From Branchiostoma floridae (Eukaryota > Chordata > Leptocardii > Amphioxiformes > Branchiostomatidae), in NCBI RefSeq assembly GCF_000003815.2, contig NC_049996.1, forward strand, positions 3,519,144-3,583,143: a stretch of 64,000 bases of DNA. Direction: 5' to 3'. Of this stretch, positions 55,641 to 64,000 are shown in pieces; position 1 is the first letter of the stretch, and each line of letters begins with the position of its first letter. The position numbers and the translations under genes are program-made. A model generated the notes under the pieces. That model was not told where the DNA came from. It searched no databases and saw only the letters and a list, made by a program, of their open reading frames with translations.

Positions 55641-56104
55641 TAAATAAACAAGTTTGAATTATGAACTTTGTAAAAGATGCGTAATGTTCTATATAATTAT
55701 CATAGTTTTTTTTTGCTGAAGTTTATGATACTATTTGTTTAATGCTGCTGTTGAAGTTGTTCTGTAATTGTTGTATTTCTGAACGAAAAGTCTCAGCAAA
55801 TATTATCGTTGTGGTGATACAGTCATAGTACTTCTGAACTATTTTGTATCTCTTAGGTCTGTATATAAGACAAATGCAAAAAAACTTTTTCCCAATCTCA
55901 TATTTTTTCCAAGTCCGTATATGCTACAAAAAGCAAGGAAGATAAGCGTAAATCAGGTCAGGAAGTATTTTTTCTGTTACCTGTAAAGTTGAAATCTAAT
56001 GAAACATTTAACTGGTTTTTTTTTTCAATCAACCATGTCGCTTTTCTTTCTTAATTACTAAAAACTAGCTTCTAGTACATTGTACAACTGTAGTAAACTA
56101 TTAT
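55641..56104. other. intergenic, no gene recognised
   Basis: AT-rich, with nothing beyond short T runs. Confidence 0.35.
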
Positions 56105-56545
56105 GTAAAGATGTACAAAACAGTTTTGGAATCTGGGTCTACAAATTGTATTGTAAAAAACGACTTGAGAAAAAAACTTGTCGGCAATTACCCTAAGATG
56201 CTACGTGCGGCTCTAAACATCTCATGGAGAACACATCCTACAAAAAACCTGTTGTATGGAGATCTACCACCGTTATCTCAAGTCATACGGGAAAGAAGGC
56301 TGAGGTTTGCTGGTCACGCATGGCGCAGTAAAGATGAGATCATCAGTGACGTTCTGCTGTGGACACCCAAACAAGGTCATGCAAGCAGAGGTAGACCACG
56401 CAAAACATTTGTACATCAACTTTGTGAAGATACTGGTTGCTCGGCTGAAGAACTGCCCAAAGCTATGGAGGATAGGGAAGGCTGGAGGAAGAGAGTCGTG
56501 GCCATCCGTGTAACCAGCTCGCCCGGATGATGATGATGATATCAA
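56105..56545 (+). mobile_element. 5'-truncated LINE 3' end (RTE-like) with (GAT)n tail
   Basis: A 139-codon ORF is the C-terminus of a non-LTR retrotransposon polyprotein: MLRAALNISWRTHPTKN, LYGDLPPLSQVIRERRLRFA, GHAWRSKDE, SRGRPRKTFVHQLCEDTG and a W-R-K-R-V near the end. A stop and a GATGATGATGATATC tail follow. The catalytic RT core is missing. The short triplet tail is typical of RTE-type elements; CR1/L2 is possible. Confidence 0.75.
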
Positions 56546-57261
56546 ACTGTGTCATCATGAGAGAATATAACAAGAATTGCGAAATATACAAAAGAATATC
56601 CTCACAAACTAAGTGAAGTACTAATGACATAGCTTTCACTACACTGTCACTGCTGCTGGACTAACTTGTATTTCATTATATCAGGCTTGAATTTTCATGC
56701 TGCAAGATTTTAAATTATTGATATTTATAATTTTGTGAGTCATACCTCAATTCAGTTGTATCATAACTACTATTGAGTGTGGTTTTATGGAAATAAACAA
56801 CCAGTCTTTTATTCATTCATATCTCGTCTGCAGTCCTCTTCTTTTCTGAGAATTCCGAGTTGCAGGTCGGTATTCTTTGAACGCTGCCTGTGGAGTAGGT
56901 AATTAGCTAATTATACAAATAATGGGAGCTAATTTCTTAAATCAATTTGGATGCTTCATAAACTCACTAAATTTCATGATAGGACTCTTACACATGTCAC
57001 ACATGTAACTCTGATACTGACATACATCATTTATGCAAATGAAGTCATAATTCTTTTAGGAATGACCTTCCTTGCTCAGATAATACTTTCATTTTTATGA
57101 AAAAATTGTATTGAGGAGAGGACCTTACTTTCATGATCAATAAAAACACGTTATGATACAAGTAAACATAAATATTTTTTAAAAAGGTATGAGGTCGTGC
57201 ATGGAGCTCTAGTTTTGAATGTTAATGCTAGTTCACCTTTATCCGTTGGGTAACCTTTATC
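56546..57261. other. intergenic, no gene recognised
   Basis: At 56600-56810, phrases such as GTCATACCTCAATTCAGTTG and GAAATAAACAACCAGTC mirror 25990-26100 in reverse, suggesting an old dispersed repeat. No coding signal. Confidence 0.35.
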
Positions 57262-57409
57262 CGTTGTTTTATAAAAGAACAGGGCATTTCAAAATATCAA
57301 GTCGACGGACAGTGGTTTCAAAGTGCAGTATTTTGAAAATAAAGTTTTGCAATTTGAAACCATCGCCCGTCGACTTAACATCCCTAAATACCCTGTTTTA
57401 AGAACAACG
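57262..57409. mobile_element. short palindromic MITE
   Basis: The left CAGGGCATTTCAAAATATCA..AGTCGACGG and the right CCGTCGACTTAACATCCCTA..TACCCTG pair. Outside them GTTGTTTTATAAAAGAA and TTTTAAGAACAAC pair weakly, so the full element is about 148 bp. An ORF running out of it (to 57532) has no recognised features. Confidence 0.6.
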
Positions 57410-58660
57410 TATAACTGGGGCCGCCCTAAGACGGTTCCCGTCGTAAGACGGAACGGATTTTTTGCTGATCTTATTATCCATAAGTACACCGTGTTTGTTG
57501 CCACTGACTATGCTGATTACAAAGGTAAATAAACCAAGTCCATGCACACAGCTTTAATTTGCATTCCAAGTATACTTTAACATATTTACTTCATGTTTTA
57601 AAAAAACACAGAATTCTAACAGTAATGTTGACAGTGCTGAATCACTGCGGTCACCAGCCTCTGCGTATTGGCGGCTCGTGTCGCTAACTATACGAACTCT
57701 TTCAAGCAGTCACACAACTGCCATGATACACATAAATAAATCTCCATAAAACACTATGAATATGGGTCTTCAAATGTCTGTTGAGTAGAAAAGCAACCAA
57801 AAGGAAGCGACATAAACATTGCCACCATTGTACTCCCAAGGGAGTGTGGCCGTGAAGGTGACAGACTAGAGAACGCTCCAAAGATTCATTTGACTGTAAC
57901 AAATGATTCGTGCTGTCTATGAAAATAAGACTTGATAGAGAGATGTAGATGATATTTTCATATAATCAGACCGAGTTTTGTTGATGTTAGCGGTGTCTTT
58001 TTTTCGTAATGGTTTTTTTAGTCGGGCATTCACAATCAGTGCATTCAGCCCATTGCCCGTAAAAACATGAGCTGGATTGTTCTAGGTACAGCCTTCCTCA
58101 TGTGAGACAAGAAGTACATACAGTCACGATTTTACTGTCAAAAGAAAGCTAAATTATCATATTATTAATTTTTTTCTGTGTACTTAAATTTACCACTTAC
58201 TTTTGAAGAGAGCAAAATGTAAAAAAAGCGTACCGAGTTAGGCACACTGTCCAGCGTAGCACAAAATTGGAAGGTTACATACACGAAATTGTCTCACAGT
58301 GTTTGCCGCTTGTAACATGCAGCGCGAAAGGTTCATGAACCACATGAATGCATTTCTTATTCAAGTATGTTGTTCAAATCCATATGTCTAAAAAATTCAG
58401 TCATCAAAATTTGACCACTCTCAGGCAACTAGCGATGGAGCGCCATGAGTTTGAGCGCAAGAAAAAGCGTACCGTGTTGGGGCACCTCCCGTTATAGGTT
58501 ACCCCGCGGAGATAAGTGAATTAGCGTTTCCTGGACACATACAGGTGTGTAGGGGAAAAGCGACCCCTAAACATCAATGGTTCATAACTAGTCTGTGATT
58601 GTTTGATGTGCAGTATGATATCACCTACACAAGACATTGCCATGGTAACACCCGCCATGG
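57410..58660. other. intergenic, no gene recognised
   Basis: AAAAAGCGTACCG(A/T)GTT occurs at about 58226 and 58465. No coding or RNA gene was recognised. Confidence 0.35.
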
Positions 58661-58667
58661 CCTCTCC

Positions 58668-58722
58668 CTGAGGTCACATTTCCAAACCGGGGCCCGTTCG
58701 GGATGTTTAAAGAAACGAAAAA
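58668..58722 (+). repeat. half copy of the dispersed GC-rich element
   Basis: GGTCACATTTCCAAACCGGG..CGGGATGTTTAAAGAAACG matches the right half of the palindromic element at 37.9 kb. Confidence 0.65.
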
Positions 58723-58979
58723 TTAATTCGGGGTTAGAACAACTCCTACTCACCTTTAATAGCACCAAACACCATGTTAATCTCTCCAGCGGTTCTTGAG
58801 ACATATTCCATACATTATCGTGACATAAAACAAAAATGAAGGTATTACCTGTTATTTAGTTAAGCGAAACAAAAAAATATCCAGAGTCTCAGAAAACGCT
58901 ACAAAAGACCCACAGAAGACCCCCACCATACATCTGCTTGAAGATTAATCGTTGTCGTCATCAACTCTCTGCGACCGGA

Positions 58980-59069
58980 CAGACCGGTTTTCTGGCGATG
59001 ACGTACTTCCGGTGCTGACATATCCACTTGCTTCCTGTTGACCTAATTCACAAATACCTGTTAACAAAG
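58980..59069 (+). other. possible non-coding first exon of the sulfotransferase gene
   Basis: ACAAAG|GTAAAT gives a donor at 59070, downstream of a GACGTACTTCCGG promoter-like stretch (ETS-type site). The acceptor CTTTTTCAG|C at 59839 opens the exon that holds the whole coding sequence. Inferred from splice signals only. Confidence 0.3.
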
Positions 59070-59952
59070 GTAAATACACTGTTTTCTATGCAAAAGTAAG
59101 ATCTCCTCAAAGTCGTGTGCTTGTCGGGAACTTTGCTACAGAATTGGGTGTGCATTTGCTGATCAACCGGCCATTTATTTCAAATTTGTCTTGTAGTCAG
59201 ACAATATTTGACCCGGCTTGTTGTCGCCATAAGGCCATATCTTCCTCTGTGTGACCAACCTCCTTGGTGTGACATAGCGCTAATTAATTACTACTAATTA
59301 GTATGTACAAGGAACTCCAAACTGCACCTGCGTACCGAATTATAGTATCATTCTAGATCTGTGTAAAGCTTTGAACTATAACGTTATATCCTCGGCGAAA
59401 TTAAACTAGTAAATGCAGACTTGTCTAGAGCATAGTCGGGCTTCAAAATGGCGTCACCATTTTGAAGTGACGTCATGTATAACGTAACCCCGTTTTTGAT
59501 GACGTCACAGCTAGAGACCTGTTGTTATGCATAGTAAACGTCAGAGCGATGTACTTGGAGGTACAGTAATAAGGGAGGGGTGAAAAAAAACGTGAAAAGG
59601 TAATTTGCTGTTGTAAATTCTGTGACATATAGAACTATTGTAGAGTGGAATCCGTTGCCACAAAGTACTGTAGCGGAAACCTCTCAGCTCATTAGGTAGC
59701 TTTAGACAACGCTTACATGCAAAAGTTAGGTGTGACAGGTTGTTCGGTGCACTAGTCATATAACCAGCTTTTGCCTGCATATAATTGCTTTATCAAGTTA
59801 ATCTATGTCTTTATAACCCTTTTATTATGTCTTTTTCAGCTATAGAAATATGAATCCACGGTAGAAGATACTCTAACTACCATCTACCAACAAAGAACAA
59901 CTGAATTCTTGCTGAAATACTCGCAATGCATGTACTCCCATAAGGCATAAAT

Positions 59953-61164
59953 ATGACAAGAAAGTCGCTATTTCGGAATCCTAGAACACTGTTACTTGCC
60001 ATTCTTCTGGTTGCATCTTCGGGTTACTTGTACTTTTCGCTGACTCTCTCATGCCTGGCATCGGAGCAAAATAAGATACGAGATTTGCCTGAACTTGTAG
60101 TAAGTCAACCCTTGGAAAAGAAGAAATCAGTAACACCAGCGCCTCTAGCAATTCGCAAGCGAACTGCAGTCATAATCATAGCTCCAATGCGAAGTGGCTC
60201 AACGTTCGTTGGCGAACTATTCAACCAACATCCCAACGCCTTTTACGTCTTCGAACCATTCTGGGCCCTTGAGAATTATGCAAACAAGACTTACGACATC
60301 ACTACGGAAACGAAACTCACATTCCTGGAGGGAATATCGTCATGCAAATTCCAGGGAATTCAGGGTGTTATGAGGTTCTATCTTACTACTAAAGGCATGG
60401 GGGTTTACAAAACATGTAAAGCGATAGAAAGTATGTGTGCTCGATACAGAAACCAAACGAAGGGAAAGATCACACTAGCACAAAGATGTCCTGTGCCACC
60501 TTCATCGCTACCAAGTGTTCTAAGATCAACTTGCGAGGCAAAACAATTCACCGCCATCAAGACGATACGTTTGGACGACCTGACGATTCTACAACCTCTC
60601 ACCCTTGTCGATGACCTTGACTTCAAGGTTATACAGCTTGTTAGAGACCCAAGGGCTGTCATCTCCTCAAGAATCGCGCTGGGTAGGAAAAACATTTCCC
60701 TCCTGTCATCTTTAAACACCAAAGTCGACAAGAAGGAAGTACGTCAACTCTGTGACCGAATGGTAAGAAATGCACAACCCTACAAAGACAACGCTAGCTG
60801 GCTACGCGAACGATACGCTTTAGTTCGCTACGAGGACGTTGGACTAAAACCTCTGGATATGATGCAGAAATTTTACAATTTCATCGGCGTTACTCCAAAT
60901 AAAAACGTCACTGATTGGATCAAAACACACACCAAGACAGCCAAAAGGAAGAAAGATAGGAACGATCCATTTGGAACTATCAAAGACCCACTTCAGGCTT
61001 GTAACCAATGGAGAACAAGACTCACATTCGATGAAGCCAAAGTGATACAGTCGGAGTGTAAAGAGGCGATGACCATATTTGGCTACGAATATGTCACTTC
61101 CGCCAAGCAGATGAGAAACAAATCTGTGGATCTTTACGATACGAGAGCGCCTATAGTGCTCTGA
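59953..61164 (+). CDS. CHST-like: carbohydrate 6-O-sulfotransferase (CHST1/3-like), 403 aa
   Basis: A Golgi type II enzyme predicted to transfer sulfate from PAPS to a 6-hydroxyl of Gal, GalNAc or GlcNAc in glycans such as keratan or chondroitin. Cytoplasmic basic N-terminus, signal anchor at about 11-32 (RTLLLAILLVASSGYLYF), a short stem, then the 5'-phosphosulfate-binding loop APMRSGSTF (77-85) and EPFW (101-104). The 3'-phosphate-binding motif VIQLVRDPRAVISSR is at about 226-240, followed by the late conserved block YALVRYEDVG. Several N-glycosylation sites are visible. Full length for the family; single coding exon, as common in this group. The start ATG follows an in-frame stop and a splice acceptor at 59839. 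The substrate cannot be told from sequence. Confidence 0.9.
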   Translation: MTRKSLFRNPRTLLLAILLVASSGYLYFSLTLSCLASEQNKIRDLPELVVSQPLEKKKSVTPAPLAIRKRTAVIIIAPMRSGSTFVGELFNQHPNAFYVFEPFWALENYANKTYDITTETKLTFLEGISSCKFQGIQGVMRFYLTTKGMGVYKTCKAIESMCARYRNQTKGKITLAQRCPVPPSSLPSVLRSTCEAKQFTAIKTIRLDDLTILQPLTLVDDLDFKVIQLVRDPRAVISSRIALGRKNISLLSSLNTKVDKKEVRQLCDRMVRNAQPYKDNASWLRERYALVRYEDVGLKPLDMMQKFYNFIGVTPNKNVTDWIKTHTKTAKRKKDRNDPFGTIKDPLQACNQWRTRLTFDEAKVIQSECKEAMTIFGYEYVTSAKQMRNKSVDLYDTRAPIVL

Positions 61165-61689
61165 TTTCCATTGTTTATATTAGCTTGGTAACCATTCTAT
61201 CGGGAGGTCCGTGGTAGCTCTACGGTGCTGGCCATGGTTGCGTTGCCCGCCCACCCAGTTTATTAGTACAAGCCGGTGAATTTTCACGGGGTTGTTTTCA
61301 ATTAGTTAGCTTTATACCCAATGAATAATAACAAAAGTCCGACTCAAAAGATAGGTTGTCATAAAAAAGGACATTGCTTAGTTAGTAGGGCTTGTGCCTG
61401 TATGGAATGGTTACCAGGCAAGCACATGTATTCTTGAGGCTGTATATTTATTGAAAGACATTACAACATTAGATCAACTTTCGATATTCAACCATTTAAA
61501 AGGACTTGAAAAAAAATCCACATCATGCAAGACATGAATTCTGAAACCGGGAACTCAGAAAAGTGTGAACTAATTGTCTAGTTTTTCCACCCGGTATGAT
61601 GAGGATGAAAAATTGTAATTATAGATAAAAGTACCTATTCTCTCACAGACTCCCTAGGTCACTGTGAAAAAATATTAGAAACTGGCCTA
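61165..61689. other. 3' flank of the sulfotransferase gene, no gene seen
   Basis: AT-rich, no ORF of note and no clear AATAAA close to the stop codon. Confidence 0.4.
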
Positions 61690-61789
61690 GTGGACAGATA
61701 ACATACTAGAGGAGCTTAGCTGGCCTAGCAGTAGGTCGCAAACTGGAATCTTAGGCAGGCCAACTCCCTCTGGTGTGTTATCTGTCTAT
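61690..61789. mobile_element. short inverted-repeat element (MITE-like)
   Basis: GGACAGATAACATACTAGAG and CTCTGGTGTGTTATCTGTC are inverted ends about 100 bp apart, with a CTAGGCCAGC-type pair inside. Confidence 0.55.
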
Positions 61790-62030
61790 TTGGTTAATTT
61801 CCACTATTATTCCAGCGACCTGTGGAGTCTGTCAGAGAACAGAAACTACGAGTAGCTAGCTATGCTGGTGTGTTGGTCGCGGCCACAGCATGCTTTGTAA
61901 GACTACACGTGTATGTACAAATTTTCGTGATTTGTAGTTCACACCCAATTGCAATTTCTGATATGTTGATGTTATACACCTTTATTAACCGTTCTCTTCG
62001 CTTGTAATTGTTTGTACTGAATAGATATGG

Positions 62031-62757
62031 CAGAAGTCTGAAAACAAGACGTTTTACAGATGGGTTCTGTGATTACAATACATGACGGTGTCTAGTAACG
62101 TCTGTTTTGCTGGACCTTTTTTTCTGTTCGCCCTCCTGCATTAGTTTTGGGGTTCTCTAATTTTTCGTAGGTTTGGTCTGTCTTATGCCCACCTCTAGTA
62201 AGACTGCGAAAAGCAATCATCGTCAAAGCAATCATGTTTTTATTGCTATTCTTGTTGAAGAGATTCATTAGTCACGTATGTAAAACAGTTACTAGTCTAA
62301 GAGTTTTTCATCAATCAGTGACTGGTTTTGACAGGTAAAGTACACATGGCTCCAAATTTTCGATGACTGTCAGTCCATCATGTTCACGGAGGGACCTAGT
62401 TCTCGCGAGAGTTGCGAGAACTAGGTGGAGACTTGCATGGATCTTCTGTCACAGTCACTGATTGATGTAAAACTCTAGTAATTGCTATTCTTGTTTTAAG
62501 AGGGAAACAAGGGCGCTGTGGCCCCATGCCCTTGCCATGTGCCCCTACCCCTATCCTGGGAAGCAGATCCTCTAGCAAGCATAATTTTTTTGTTAACCAA
62601 GGATGCTATTTGGTCACATGTGGCCACAGTTTTTTTAGCGCTGATGTCATGCATAGAATTAAGCCAGTGTGGCCTTACAAAACAGACGTCAATAGGCACC
62701 ATCACACGTACTGTAATCAGAGAACTCATCTGTAAAACGTCTTGTTTTCAGACTTCT
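62031..62757. mobile_element. fold-back element with nested inverted repeats
   Basis: The outer arms start GAAGTCTGAAAACAAGACGT and end ACGTCTTGTTTTCAGACTTC, extending about 75-85 bp. An inner pair (AGAGTTTTTCATCAATCAGT/GACTGATTGATGTAAAACTC) lies at about 62299-62480, and a perfect 12-bp stem CCTAGTTCTCGC/GCGAGAACTAGG sits at the centre. About 730 bp, no coding capacity. Confidence 0.75.
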
Positions 62758-62759
62758 AC

Positions 62760-63249
62760 CAAGATTGGTTTTGAAGTGGAGGCGTATGTACGTAAGTAAA
62801 GTTCACATCGAAGGGAAAGAAAATCACATTGTCTGTACTTATGCTTATGACTATGTATATGTATATTTTTTTGCAAATCGTGTCCCTGTTGTTGAATTGA
62901 TCGTAGTTGTAAACAGTGTAAAGGCACAAACTTGAGAAACCTTTCTGATCTTGTAGCCAAATATTTGCTAACTGGCGGTATGAAATAATTGATCTTGTAA
63001 TCGTGTAGATAATACGAACTATTTCATTTCCATTTTTTTTCCATTCTAGAACCACAAAAGAACACACCAGCAAAACCAATATGTTTTCCCTACTAGAAAA
63101 ATGATGCAAAGTCATAACGATATGCATATTCATCGATGTGCCACCAAGATCGCTGCTTCAGACAGAAACCGTTTAATTTTACCGCAGCACCTACTGTTGT
63201 AGGGCGCTGTTCTGAACCAGTCTAAAACAACAACAGCAAACTTTAAAGG
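62760..63249. other. intergenic, no gene recognised
   Basis: Nothing supportable on either strand. Confidence 0.35.
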
Positions 63250-64000
63250 GTTTATTAGTCTGTGACCAGACCCTCTGGTCGACAGACTTTTAGTTTTGTC
63301 ACGTTTACGCGCGTTCGCAGCTGTATCTGTATGTTCCCGTTGTCTGAATTCTATGTGGTTTGGCAGGTCCTTTGTACTGAGGTTGACGATGATGCACGTG
63401 AACTTTTTTTTGCGGCAGGTGGTTTTATTATGGATTTTATAAAAATAACACCCCTACAATTTGTTCGTCTTGCGGTGTTTTGGTCCAGATCCTCTGTATG
63501 TGGGTCATGGTGTCATTGGAATTTGTCAAGCAGATGCGTGGTGTTACCTGATCGTCAAAGTTATTCGCGTTCGCATCGGTATCTGCATGTTCCCGTTGTC
63601 GCATACGTACGTTGTTTGGCAGGTCATCTGCACTGATGTTGACGATGATGCACGTTGTTTTTGTTTTTTTGTTTTTGCGGCAGTTGGTTTTATTAGGGAC
63701 GCAATAAAAATAACACCCCTACAAAATGTTCATCTTTCGGTGTATTAGTCCAGATCCCCTGTATATGGGTCATGCTGTAATTGAGATATTGCAAGCAGAT
63801 GCGTGATGTTCTCTGGTCGTCAATGTAACGCGCGTTCGCATCTATATCTGCATGTTCCCGTTGTCGCATACGTTTGTGGTTTGGCGGGTTCTCTACACAT
63901 AGTTGGACGATGATGCAAGGTGTTTTATTTTTTCGGCAGCTGTTTTTATTATGTATGTAATAATTTCAGATATCACCCCTGCAAATTGTACGTTTCACAG
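63250..64000 (+). repeat. tandem repeat of about 260 bp, at least three units, open at the window end
   Basis: The landmark GCGTTCGCA(T/G)C occurs at 63311, 63567 and 63832 (periods 256 and 265). Each unit also has ATGTTCCCGTTGTC, GACGATGATGCA, GGTTTTATTA and ATAACACCCCTAC(A)AA. The units are clearly diverged and the ORFs across them are by-products. The array continues past 64000. Confidence 0.85.

Overview
The window looks like nuclear DNA of an invertebrate chordate, most probably an amphioxus (Branchiostoma). The genes have spliceosomal introns with GT..AG borders and the intergenic DNA is dense in small inverted-repeat elements, tRNA-derived SINEs and truncated LINEs. The protein families (an NXPE protein, a Gal/GlcNAc-type carbohydrate sulfotransferase, a PDE12-like phosphodiesterase, LRR receptors with tandem-repeat tails) are those expected of a lancelet. 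The species is an inference; nothing was searched. There is one assembly gap (9730-10304).

Layout. 0-7 kb: no convincing large gene; a possible 70-residue membrane ORF, a MITE, a tRNA-like remnant, purine-rich DNA, an inverted pair of 22-bp minisatellites, a 165-bp triplicate carrying TGACGTCA sites and a 20-bp array of ATGCAAAT octamers. 7.2-17.9 kb: three copies of one 3-4 kb non-autonomous rolling-circle (Helentron/HINE-like) element, A in reverse orientation and B and C head to tail. A diverged fourth copy (D) is at 33.9-36.5 kb. 19-25.4 kb (minus): a PDE12-like 2',5'-phosphodiesterase whose four coding exons I could join in frame. 28.4-33 kb (minus) and 45-52 kb (plus): two paralogous LRR transmembrane receptors in an inverted duplication that includes promoter, non-coding first exon and intron. 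38.2-43.6 kb (plus): between them a six-exon NXPE-family gene, 541 aa, all splice phases consistent. 52.5-59 kb: transposon debris (Penelope-like fragment, four or five MITEs, a SINE, a LINE 3' end). 59-61.2 kb (plus): a single-coding-exon carbohydrate sulfotransferase. 61.2-64 kb: fold-back elements and a 260-bp tandem repeat running off the end.

How the genes relate. The NXPE protein and the sulfotransferase are both predicted type II membrane proteins of the secretory pathway acting on glycans or glycoproteins; the two LRR receptors are cell-surface proteins; the phosphodiesterase acts on 2',5'- or 3',5'-linked adenylate. No operon-like logic links them. The most informative signals are (1) the rolling-circle element family, whose paired ends differ together between copies, and (2) the LRR receptor pair, whose tails are built of 81-bp repeats, carry repeated YxxM tyrosine motifs, and end in both paralogues at nonsense changes inside a repeat unit.
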